Shown here one piece after another: positions 54,095 through 64,000 of a stretch of DNA of 64,000 nucleotides; position 1 is the first letter of the stretch, and every line of letters begins with the position of its first letter. The notes beneath the pieces were generated by a model that searched no databases, was not told where the DNA came from, and saw only the letters and a program-made list of their open reading frames with translations. A program made the position numbers and the translations under genes. The DNA comes from Hanleya hanleyi (Eukaryota; Mollusca; Polyplacophora; Lepidopleurida; Hanleyidae), in contig JAVTVY010020553.1 in the NCBI GenBank assembly GCA_036873755.1, forward strand, positions 1-64,000, in the 5' to 3' direction.

Positions 54095-55590
54095 TTGCAT
54101 TATGTGCTATACAGAAGAGCAGGCTTATATTTAAAGCTTCTGCTAAGAATTCGGTCATGCTCTACCAGAACCTCAGCACAGAAATTTTCCAAAGTAGCTA
54201 GCAGGTCCTCTGCCAAGAAGTATCTGCAAGAAGCATATATGTTAACACTCAGTAGTCTCACCTTAAAATATATTTTGTTTTGCAAATGTTGATGTGAGTT
54301 GTTTGGTTGTGAAAAAGATATAATACAAGTGGCAAATACAAAATGGGTGCGAGTAATCCAAGATGGCCAGTGGCAGCCATATTGGATTACACAGCTCGGT
54401 GAAAATCAACGCCAACCTCATCTTGCCGGTCTTTATTCTGTGACAGTTTTCTATCTACAGTTGCAATTGATACACTATAGATAGAGGTAATGGTCACTGT
54501 GACCCCAAAATCAGGAAATCATAAAATCGCAATTTTAGTTTGAATTGGTACATTAGGTGGAGGCAGTATGTCGCTAATACCATACTCATCGCTGAAAACT
54601 GCATACATTAGGTTGAGATCATTATTGTGTTGAGTGCCAAAGTAGAGGTCAATGGTCAAGCTATTTCACTTACCCCAAAGAACAAGAAATAGTTGAGAAT
54701 ATTGATTCAGTGTTATAAATCCAAATTCAGGGCTGTAATACATTTATTATATTGCTGACCAGTTTTGTTACATAGGAATTCTACGAATTGGGTCTGGACC
54801 CTTTCAATCATATGTAAAAAATTAGATATTCCAGATGTGACAACACTGGTATAAACATGATAACAAGTTTTTGCAATTACATACAATCATAACTACGTAA
54901 AAAAATGTTGGTGTCATTGGTATAAAGTGAGCACAAAGAGTGCTTACAGATAGAGGGCATGTCATTTACAAATATCTGGACATATACGCCCAATATATGT
55001 CTGCTAATATGTTGAATTCACCAGCTATATTGTCTCGTACATTCAAACTTTATTCTTAATTTTCTTTGGGATAGAACAAGTCCCCTGGGGCTTTATTCCC
55101 GCCAACAATATACCAGCTGACTATTACCTCTCATATTATTACTATTATATATCTGTATGCATAAAATGATTATTTAAATTAGTTGATGAATAAAATTCAA
55201 TTCAAAAATATGACTAACAGCAGAAGCTCTCATAATGAGACTGGAGGAACTTCAGATATTACAGAGTGCAATGAGATGAATAGCAAACATTGTTATGCCC
55301 CACACTTTGACTGTCTGTTCAAGTTTGTGCAGATATCTTAGCTACTATCGTATCGACAACTTAGAAATTTACACGGAAGATACTTAGTACCTTGTAGATG
55401 TGCATTTTGTCTGGGCTCCATCTCCCCTATATATTCATGGGAAGTTCAAAACTTACATGAGATCTCCCAGATTGGGTATGATGTTGTGGGGAGAATAAAC
55501 TACATGTATGAAAACTCGTGAATGTGTTGTACTTTCTTTATCTTATCTGTCTGCATTGTGGCATTATGATGTAAGGGACTAGGTATAGAA
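54095..55590. other. Intergenic, repeats only
   Basis: Contains a single distant copy of the 157-bp satellite word (around 54361, 'gtggcagccatattggatt') and a LINE-like tail at 55187-55207 ('gaataaaattcaattcaa'). Open frames of about 60 codons on both strands at 54095-54292 are not supported as genes. Confidence 0.4.
55187..55207 (+). mobile_element. LINE-like 3' tail
   Basis: 'gaataaaattcaattcaaaa', plus strand, same type as at 53655. Confidence 0.4.
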
Positions 55591-55624
55591 GTGTGTATGT
55601 TTGTCCTGCTCCATCGCTGTCTCG

Positions 55625-55745
55625 CACACTTATTTACTCACTCACTCAATCGTTCCTCACTCGCTCGCTCGTACCTGACTCACTCACTCATACCTCACTC
55701 AATAGTACATGTACCTCACTCATTCATACCTGACTCTCTCACAAA
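55625..55745. repeat. Low-complexity (ACTC)n region
   Basis: CACTCACT/CGCTCGCT/ACCTGACT words, a degraded microsatellite that may be an overgrown SINE tail. Confidence 0.6.
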
Positions 55746-55817
55746 TACTACTCGGTTTCCTACGTACAGCGGAGGTAACTCTTCCAGGATAGAGAAATGC
55801 ATCATGCTTTAATCACC

Positions 55818-55925
55818 ACTGAGTGGTCTAAGACAACAGTCTCCAGATGCAAGATCTTTCCTTCATAGATGGTATGGGTTTACTGGTCTGCACATGTGGG
55901 CATGGATTTAAATCCCACTCCTGCC
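55818..55925 (+). mobile_element. tRNA-derived SINE head
   Basis: A box-like GAGTGGTCTAAGAC and B box-like GGATTTAAATCCCACTCC in the order and strand of a polymerase III promoter, with an enlarged spacing. It resembles a tRNA-Leu/Ser head of a SINE. It cannot fold into a complete tRNA. Confidence 0.45.
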
Positions 55926-56289
55926 ACATACCATTTTACTGATGAAAACAACCAAATCCCACACATTGTACCCTATAGGGGAAGTATCTTCAATAGATCC
56001 ACCATGCCCTACCCAGAACACTCTGCCCAAACACACACCTGGTTACCCCAAATTGCTTCTTTTCCTACAACTACTCTAGTGTAAATGCAGAATTATGGTG
56101 TCGCTACCAGTGAAAAACTTGTCAGTCTGAATCTGCCTCATGAGTGCTTCAATTTGATAGCCTGCATGGCTCATCAGGACAATAGATGACTCACCTAATC
56201 ACCCAAAACATCCACCACAGGTCTTCCTTGGCAAAAGTCAACAATAGGTCCTGTGAGGCACCCAGGGATTGACCTGGGGTGTCGTTGTG

Positions 56290-56465
56290 CACACTCCATG
56301 CATGCAGGCCAGGGTAAGAATAGGCCTCAGCCCCTCAGATAGCTTGTCGTAAGAGGCGACTAACTAGGGCACCCGTGGGGTTCCAGAATGTGAAAAGGAG
56401 TAGGAACCAAACTTGATAAGAGTGAAATAGTGTTGAAGCGACGTTAAATCATATTCACTCACTTA
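56290..56465 (+). mobile_element. SINE, plus strand
   Basis: A body with 'cgtaagaggcgactaactagg' and a tail 'gaagcgacgttaaatcatattcactcactt', the same tail class as at 16524 and 18262. I associate this class with gastropod genomes, from general knowledge. Confidence 0.6.
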
Positions 56466-57573
56466 CCCGAGACCCCTCCAGTCAGACTCTATATCTTCAG
56501 CCAAATCAATTAAATACCCACACTCTTTTCTTTGGAATTTTTGCTCCCTCCAAATGCCATTTTTCTACTATTTTCCTACTGTAGATGCACAGACTGACAT
56601 CATTTTCAGCAAAAAAAAAAAAAAAAAAATGGTCCGACTACCAAATCAAGAAGATACCCTGCACAACCCGTTTGGCCAATTAAGGCATCCCTAACGCACG
56701 CAATGTCCACCCCAGGTGATAGTCAACCAACGGCCCCAAGAACTATATATGTATATCGTATAACTCCCAATGCATTCACTCCTCTACAACACCTTGATTA
56801 CATGTTGGCCTTCACCAGAACTTGTTGAGACTTGCTTGACATGTTAAGAATTGATCAGGCACGGAAATACCCAGGAAAGCTAAGCTCCGACTTTTCCTGA
56901 CATCTAATGATATGCATAGGTCAATTAACGTTGCAGTGACTGGAAAGCAAATTCTCGTGAGTTGATCTCTAGCAAAGGTCATCTGGAAGCGACCTCACAA
57001 ATGGTCAATCAACACTGACCTCCGAAGGATACCAGAGATTAATGCACGAAGTCACTGTGGAGCATTCAAGGTATGTTTGACCTTTAGCAAAGTTCAACCG
57101 GAAGTGATATTACAAAAGGTCAATTAACATTTCAGAATTTAACGGACATTACGGGAGATTACCATCTATTACCGTAGCGTAAGCGTAAGAGAAACCAGGA
57201 GCAAACGAAGTCAGATTGACCTACTACATAGTCTTTAATTAGGTAAAACAGGGGGAGATAACTTGTAAGTAGTTCATCCGATGTTGTTTGTTCTTTCTCT
57301 ACTACTATCGCCCAAACGTGCCCCAGTGCACCCGCAACATCCCATCTTCTACTCCTCGCCTTCTCATGCGCACCATGATGACACTTCCAGTCATAACCAT
57401 CTCACGACATACCAAGCATAGTCTACTCAAGGACAGGTTCAAGACGAGAGCCTGCAGGACATATGGACACCACGAATGGCCCCTAAATCGCTCACACACC
57501 ATGACGTCATTTCCTGTCCAAACCACCCCAAGCGTATTCTACATGCCGAGATCATCATAACGACACCCCTTTT
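56466..57573. other. Intergenic
   Basis: Includes a poly-A run (56611-56629) and two or three loose copies of an approximately 100-base unit with 'ggtcaattaac' and 'ccggaagtgat' words (56920-57130). The 90-codon frame at 57288-57560 has no recognisable domain. Confidence 0.35.
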
Positions 57574-57655
57574 TTACCTGCGGCACGCAGGTCTACGGGA
57601 GGCTCGCGTTGTTGTTACCTGCGGCACGCAGGTCTACGGGAGGCTCGCGTTGTTG
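57574..57655. repeat. 41-bp tandem duplication with internal stem
   Basis: The block TTACCTGCGGCACGCAGGTC plus GGGAGGCTCGCG occurs at 57574 and 57615. CCTGCGGCACGCAGG is itself a near-palindrome. Confidence 0.85.
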
Positions 57656-57675
57656 TTGTTGTTCTTCTTGTTCTT

Positions 57676-57836
57676 GTGACTTTTTGAAATGCGCATGCGC
57701 TAAGAGAGTGTGATCTCTGCCACATTTTTCTTTTCAACCTCCGATCTCACATGACAACACTGTCTTCAAGCGCGTTTGAATTCATTTGCAACTATATTCG
57801 GTGGAATGAATTATTGCTTCGTTAATTATTTTATGT
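57676..57836. repeat. Repeat shared with 60135-60297
   Basis: About 160 bases (TTTTTGAAATGCGCATGCGC through GAATTATTGCTTCGTT) found again at 60135-60297 in the same orientation, with few differences. Confidence 0.85.
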
Positions 57837-57848
57837 GAGAATAGTGTG

Positions 57849-58266
57849 AATAACGTCAAAGGACCTACGAAGTAGGGTAGGCATTAGGACTCCGACACGC
57901 ACTGAACACTTGAACCCCCAGTTGAAATCCTACCAATATTAAGATGGGCACGGCCCAAGTTAGAATCACCAGTGATTTTAATCAAAAATCACCAGAAATT
58001 TTCATCAAAAGTAGGTCCACTCGAAACATGCTGGCAACAGTCCCCTAATGCACCTTCATGCCCAGTGTGAATACGTCACAGGACATAAGAAGTAGGGTAG
58101 GCATTAGGACTCCGACGCACGCTGAACTCTTGGACCCCCAGTTGAAATCCTGCCTATATTAAGATGGGCACGGCTCAAGTTAGATTCACCAGTGATTTTA
58201 ATCAAAAATCACCAGAAGTTTTCGTCAAAAGTAGGTCAGCTCGAAACATGCTGGTAACAGTCCGCT
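57849..58266. repeat. Two-copy tandem repeat, period about 215 bp
   Basis: 'gaagtagggtaggcattagg' and the following ~190 bases recur once (57867 and 58087), about 93% alike by eye. Non-coding. Confidence 0.85.
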
Positions 58267-58435
58267 GATGCACTTTAATGCCAAAAATCAAGTTCTAATA
58301 TCAACGGTGACACTCAGATATAACATATCTCTCATATATAACATATATATAAATATTAATATTCATGTCACTTCCATTGTTTCTCTAGTTGTATTCCTCT
58401 TAAAATTTTGTACTCTGCCTTTGACTGGTGTTTGT

Positions 58436-58460
58436 ACAATAAAATCTTGAATCTTGAATG
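58436..58460 (+). mobile_element. LINE-like 3' tail
   Basis: 'caataaaatcttgaatcttgaatg': AATAAA followed by a TTGAATC tandem word on the + strand. Confidence 0.45.
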
Positions 58461-58544
58461 CTTATTTTGCCGACGAAAGGATTCAGATGGACTCACTCTT
58501 TACCGGACAATTTCAAATGGTAGCCCACTTCGAAGAGACAGAAA

Positions 58545-60117
58545 TGACTATGTAGTATTTAATGAGTTGGACACCCCTGTGCGCGAACAATACCTCGCAG
58601 TCGTGCAGTTATATTGTGCACTTTCGGTTGCATGACATTTGGCAAATAGCTATTTTGAATGATTCCCTTTCAGAACACAGCCTCTCTATCCTCATTCTCG
58701 CAAGCCAGGGCCTTGATTCGCTGGTATTGATGTTCCCGTCCTCTTCCGCACTCAGAATCCCTTTAGAATAGCATTAATCACTTCCGTAAATTCAATACTT
58801 ATGTGTATCAGCAGACAATGCGCAGAAACACATTACATTTGACATCATTCTCTCAAGTCGGAGCCCATTTCTGCTAGAATTTACTGGTTCTATACAAAAT
58901 TTACGTTACTTTGTCAATCAGTTTACGTCATATATAGCAGATACTGGCCATAAAAACGATGTTGACCTCTTGGCCAAAAGCTAGGGCCTTTGTTTTCCTG
59001 GAGGGGTTTTCGAGTTTGATTTTGATACTTAGATACCTTTCGCATTGACTTTAACTTGGCAGTCATTTTCGAATGCAACAGTTTGATGTATCAAAAGATA
59101 ATAACGAGAATTCGACATCATTCTCTTACACACAGACCTTGTTTAGTGAACTAGCCCCGAAACTTCGCACTTGAATCACCTTCGGAATGACAAACATATT
59201 CGCAAATTGAGTATAGGAAGATATCCATAGATACTGACAAGAAATGTTTCTTGTTTGCAGAATTTGATTTTAAAGAAAAGAAATTAATAAAATTAGCAAC
59301 CTTCGAAAAGGCTTGGCCGAACATGTCGGATGAGATGATATTTCCTAAGAATGAAATAGTTAATCATTTATATAGAAGAAGCAAACGATGTCTTGGTATT
59401 GACTTGCTGCGTGGAAAAGAGTGGCAAGGAATTTAGTTCGCAGATGATAACGAACGTAAATGCAGAAACCTAATTAATTATTTTAATCGAATATCAAGAC
59501 TGTAACAGGCCTCAATTTGAATAGTGAAAAAGTGTCATTATGCCTTTTGGACAGTTCGATAAAGCCTTAAATTCCATTCCGTAGTTTCACAGATCGAAGT
59601 GATAGACCTGATACTAAATTTAACTTTGAAGGAAATATAAATTTTCCATTTTGATCGGCAAATTAAGCGAGAAGGGAGACTGAAGAGCGCATATTTTCGC
59701 GCTATGACTAAATCCTCGAAATTTGTTTGGATTTCCAAATATTTGAAAGCCTTTTTGATTTGCAAAAAGTAACGACTGAACCGAATGTTTTGAAACTTGG
59801 CATACACGATATTTGTACCAAAACATTGCCAAAGCGATCATGGTGAGTTCGTCTGTCAATTCAGTATAGACGGCACGGCCGAGTCAAAATCGTCGGATTT
59901 TGAATGGGGAAAGTGAATATATATATATGGTATCAGAACTATTACGCAATCCCTACAATTGTGGGTTACAAGTTGAAAATTACTTCCCTTGGCATAAAAA
60001 CACTGGCAGATGGCGCTTTTTTCTACAATTACCACTACCTCCGCTGATATGTCTTTCACTGTATTATTGCCACTGCCGCAGGTTTTGACTACAATGTAGT
60101 CATTTCTCACTTGTTCT
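58545..60117. repeat. 1.6-kb repeat, copy 1
   Basis: Matches 61436-63035 over its length. It begins at GACTATGTAGTATTTAATGA and ends at GACTACAATGTAGTCATTTC. No reverse transcriptase, transposase or other frame longer than about 90 codons is present. It may be a non-autonomous transposon of unknown class or a segmental duplication. Confidence 0.75.
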
Positions 60118-60134
60118 TCTTGTTGTTGTTGTTG

Positions 60135-60297
60135 TTCTTGTGACTTTTTGAAATGCGCATGCGCTAAGAGAGTGTGATCCCTGCCACACTTTACTTTTCA
60201 ACCTCCGATCTCACATAACACCACTGTCTTCAAGCGCGTTTCAATTCATTTGCAACTATATTCGGTGGAATGAATTATTGCTTCGTTGATTTCCGTT
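60135..60297. repeat. Repeat shared with 57676-57836
   Basis: Second copy; it follows repeat copy 1, while the first copy precedes it, so the pair brackets the 1.6-kb unit in direct orientation. Confidence 0.8.
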
Positions 60298-60789
60298 CAG
60301 ACTTCAATTCTCTTACGTCAGTCGCTTAAAAGCTGTCGGTCGTCATATCAGTCACTGTCTTCAGATATTACCATTTTCATTGAACAGTATGCAGATGTAT
60401 ACACAATTTAAGATCCTTGGATTTCTTATATACCAAAGAAGATGAGCCGCAACCTTGTCGGTGGTTCAGCTAATTTGCATACAGCCCCAGGCGACTGTCT
60501 TAGAAAGTATAAAAATAAGTTCACTACTTCTAGTAATCATTTTATCTACCCAATCTAGATAAAACACAAATTGGCGAAGAAGCATAACAAGTAACGCATT
60601 ATCATTATGATTAGCATTGAATAATACTTGGTATCAAATTATAGATCATGCATCATAAAAACAAACGCAACAATTACGTTTCAGAAGTAAGCGGAACAAC
60701 TCAGCAACTTTCACCGAATAAAGATGTTTAACTTTACCCCCAAGCAATTCGCATATATGGAAATATGTTTTGAAAGGAAGAATAACTTA

Positions 60790-60870
60790 ACCCTCTGTGG
60801 GAATCGAAACAATGACCCTCCAATCCCTGGACTTGCACTTAATGTCTTAGCTATACCGACTCATTGATAA
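60790..60870 (-). other. tRNA-like sequence (SINE head or pseudogene)
   Basis: The minus strand reads 'gagtcggtatagctaagacattaagtgcaagtcc...gtttcgattccc', with A and B box-like words in correct order. The acceptor stem does not pair, so it is not a functional tRNA. A partial copy of the A-box half is at about 61362-61390. Confidence 0.45.
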
Positions 60871-61362
60871 TACTCAAAACTGACTTTATGCGCAAACGGT
60901 TTTATAATACATAAATGACTATGTAGTATTTAATGAGTCCGACAACCCTATGCGCGAACAGTACATCATAGTTATATTGTGTACTTTCGGTTACAAGCAT
61001 GAAATTTGGCACATAGCTATGTCGAATGATCCTCTTTCGGAACACAGTCCCTCTATCCTCATTCTCGCAAGCCAGGGCATTGCTTCGCTGGTATTGATGT
61101 TCTCGTCCTCTTCCGCACTCATAATCCCTTTAGAATTGCATTAATCACTTCCGTAAAATCAATACTTATGTGTATCAGCAGACAACGGGCAGAAACATGT
61201 TGCATTTGACATCATTCTCTCAAGTCAGAGCCCATTTCTGCTAGAACTTACTGGTTCTACACTTCACAATTTACGTTACTTTGTCAATCAGTGTTACGAA
61301 TGAAATTACGTCATATATTAGCAGGTACTGACCATAAAAGCTATCTATTAGACCTCGTTGTC
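60841..61362. repeat. 522-bp tandem duplicate and partial copy of the 1.6-kb repeat
   Basis: The sequence from AATGTCTTAGCTATACCGAC onward is repeated with a 522-base offset starting at 61363. It carries the first ~430 bases of the 1.6-kb repeat, truncated at about 61345. Confidence 0.85.
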
Positions 61363-61435
61363 AATGTCTTAGCTATACCGACTCATTGGTAATACTCAAA
61401 ACTGACTTTATGCGCAAACGGTTTTATAACACATA

Positions 61436-63035
61436 AATGACTATGTAGTATTTAATCAGTCCGACAACCCTATGCGCGAACAGTACATCATAGTTATATT
61501 GTGTACTTTCGGTTACAAGCATGACATTTGGCACATAGCTATTTCGAATGATCCTCTTTCGGAACACAGTCCCTCTATCCTCATTCTCGCAAGCCAGGGC
61601 CTTGCTTCGCTGGTATTGATGTTCTCGTCCTCTTCCGCACTCATAATCCCTTTAGAATTGCATTAATCACTTCCGTAAAATCAATACTTATGTGTATCAG
61701 CAGACAACGGGCAGAAACATGTTACATTTGACATCATTCTCTCAAGTCAGAGCCCGTTTCTGCTAGAACTTACTGGTTCTACACTTCACAATTTACGTTA
61801 CTTTGTCAATCAGTTTTACGAATGAAATTACGTCATATATTAGCAGATACTGACCATAAAAGCGATCTATTTGACCTCGTTGTCAAAAGCTAGGACCTTG
61901 ATTTCCTTGAGAGTTTTTAAAATTTATTTTGATACCTTTCATATTGACTTGGAAGTCATTTTCGTGAATGCAATAATTTGATGTACCAAAAGATAATAAC
62001 GAGAATTCGACATGATTCTCTTATGCACACAGACCTTGTTTAGTGAACTAACCCTGAAATTTTGCACTTAAATCACCTCCCGAATGACTTAATGACAAAC
62101 ATATTCGCGAATTGATTATAGGGCGATATCCATAGATACTGACAAGAAATGTTTCTTATTTGCAGAATTTGACTTAAAAAAACAAAAATTAATAAAATTA
62201 TCAACCTTCGAAAAGGCTTGACCAAACATGTCGGATGAGGTGATATCTCCTAAGGATGAAATAGGTAATCATTTGTATAGAAGGAGCAAACCATGTATTG
62301 ATATTGGCTTGCTGCATGGAAAAGAGTGTCAAGGTACCGTATTTAGTTTGCAGATGATAACGCACATAAATGCAGAAACTTAATTTATTATTCTAATCGA
62401 ATATCAAGACTGTCACAGGCCTCAATTTGAATCGTGAAAAATGTCATTATGCCTCTAGAACAGTTCGATAAAGCCTTCAACCCCATTCCATAGTTTCACA
62501 GATCAAAGTGTTAGATCTGATAATAAATTCATTGAAAATTAACTTTGACGGAAATATAAATTTTCCATTTTGCTCGGCAAAGTAAGCGAGAAGGGAGACT
62601 GAAGAGCGTAGATGTTCGCGCTATGACTAAATCCTTGAAATTTGTTTGGATTTCCAAATATTTGAAAGCCTTTTTGATTTGCAAAAATCAACGGCTGAAC
62701 GGAATGCTTTGAAACTTGGAATTCACGATACTTGTACCAAGACATTGCCAAAGCGATTATTGTGACTTCGTCTGTCAATTCAGTATAGACGGCACGGACC
62801 AGTCAACATCGTCGGATTTTGAACGAGGAAAGCGAATATATATATATTGTGTCTCTCCTATTAGTCAATTCCTGCAATTGTGGGTTAGAAGTTGAAAATT
62901 ACTTCCCTTGGCATGAAAACACTTGCAGATGGCGCTTTTTTTCTACAATTACCACTACCTCCGCTGATATGTCTTTCACTGTATTATTGCCACTGCCGCA
63001 GGTTTTGACTACAATGTAGTCATTTCTCACTTGTT
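61436..63035. repeat. 1.6-kb repeat, copy 2
   Basis: Full-length partner of 58545-60117 in direct orientation with many single-base changes and small indels. It ends at the same GACTACAATGTAGTCATTTC word, after which the flanks differ. Confidence 0.75.
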
Positions 63036-63093
63036 TACCAGATGTCTGGCAGTTCCTCAAGTCCTGTTTCTCACACCCACCCGTCAGTCACTT

Positions 63094-63170
63094 GACCGGA
63101 AGTGACTTCATCCGGACGTGACCTCGAATCGCAAATGACGCCATCACCGAAAGTCACGTCACTTCCGGTC
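63094..63170. promoter_or_regulatory. Inverted pair of ETS/CRE-like sites
   Basis: GACCGGAAGTGAC (63094-63106) and its exact inverse GTCACTTCCGGTC (63158-63170) face each other, with further TGACG words between. They resemble the sites at 9027-9084. Possible promoter of a gene outside the window, or part of a dispersed repeat. Confidence 0.4.
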
Positions 63171-64000
63171 GCCACTCCCACGAACAATGAGATTTGCGCT
63201 TTCTATACCACTGACATGGCAACACTGCGGTTTGATGTTCCGATTCGAATAATCAATGACCGTGATTCCAAATGTTGTATCCTGTCCTGTTCACAGAGCT
63301 TACAGCAGTAAAACCACTTATTTTCCTTTAGTGGTTTTATCCACTGAAACCGTTCTCCTAGATGGTACAGTTGATTATTATTATTATTTCTTTTTACGGG
63401 GCGATGTAGACCCGTAGGGACTAATGGTCCTGTATTATAGTCAGAAAAAATTTGAGCACCGGCTCTGTGTCTTGCTAACACAGCAAAAAATAGAGTTTTT
63501 ACACGAAAAGAAAGAGGTCTGAAACTTCCTTCCTTAGAGTGTCCAGGTTTCTGTGTTTTTAATGTTCGCGTATAGTTGCAGGTCTGATATGTTTAAGTTA
63601 CATTTCCATTTATCTAATTTTATGCGTGTTTTCGTTCATTTTCCAGTGGCACTACTTTCGTGCTCAAAATATGTCGTCTGCTAAACCACAGATTTTGAGA
63701 GGCGCATGTTGAGTGATTTTGTGGGACTAACTCATTCTCATTAGAAAGCGTGTTTGGGCAGTAATTTAGTATTAAATAATACCAGTATAAGTGTAATTCA
63801 TTGTAGAAAACAACGGGATATTTCACTTTGCCTGTATTCATTTACATTTTCTTCAAATATGTGTGTTGAGTTACAGTTTGGAATTTTCACCATTTAAGCT
63901 TACCCCTCCAGACCCTCTGCATTATCTTTTTATGGTTAGTTTCCAAAATTCAGTGGTGGTCAAATCATTTACGTAATAATTTCCCTGTATTCAGAAATGT
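63171..64000. other. Non-coding right end
   Basis: A 10-bp-arm hairpin (TAAAACCACT/AGTGGTTTTA) lies near 63308-63340, along with a short (TTA)n run at 63376. No gene or identified repeat otherwise. Confidence 0.35.

Noticed and set aside
57288..57560. 90-codon + strand frame and 73-codon antisense frame
   Set aside because: No domain, atypical composition, surrounded by repeats; two overlapping frames on opposite strands are expected by chance in this GC-richer patch.
60790..60870. Functional tRNA gene
   Set aside because: A and B box-like words are present, but the acceptor and anticodon stems do not pair; treated as a SINE head or pseudogene.

Overview
This is a eukaryotic nuclear window, most likely from a marine mollusc. 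The evidence is spliced exons with GT..AG introns, dense satellites and nested retroelements. SINE-like 3' tails of the form 'gacgttaaa...cactcactc' occur three times and look gastropod (possibly abalone-like), but the genus is not proven. The only host gene I can support is GLT1D1 (glycosyltransferase 1 domain-containing 1). It has 11 coding exons on the + strand from 15295 to 52797, every splice phase agrees, and the predicted protein has 364 residues.

Layout. 1-8.3 kb is the right-hand part of a Polinton/Maverick (adintovirus-like) element. A forward block holds five open reading frames: a conserved hypothetical, a putative minor capsid protein, a small basic pX/pVI-like protein, a double-jelly-roll-type major capsid candidate and an adenain-type protease. 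Facing it is a protein-primed family-B DNA polymerase, broken by one frameshift, two in-frame TGA codons and an inserted 5'-truncated Penelope-like element. A foldable tRNA-Leu(UAA) gene lies at the polymerase 3' end, and the polymerase stop codon is exactly the tRNA anticodon. The left end of the element and any integrase or ATPase are outside the window or absent. 8.3-9.1 kb holds short repeats, two ETS+CRE composite sites and a CTCF-type motif.

9.1-15.1 kb is non-coding with old repeats. GLT1D1 intron 1 (15.4-30.4 kb) carries a nested structure: a roughly 31-bp satellite was split by a DIRS-type tyrosine-recombinase retrotransposon (18.5-25.3 kb, with inverted terminal repeats and an internal complementary region). 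That element was split in turn by a Naiad-type Penelope-like element with its GIY-YIG domain N-terminal, apparently inverted on insertion, and by a separate 160-bp 3' fragment. Other introns hold a 22-bp array, a seven-copy 61-bp array, a foldback element with an 8-bp target duplication, a 6-kb array of 54- and 32-bp minisatellites in opposite orientations that fills intron 9, a 157-bp satellite, and an ITR-only DIRS remnant about 40 bp upstream of the last exon.

53-64 kb is intergenic: LINE and SINE tails, tRNA-like SINE heads and a 1.6-kb unidentified repeat present in two long copies and one partial copy. Most long open frames outside the genes named here are by-products of minisatellites whose period is a multiple of three.
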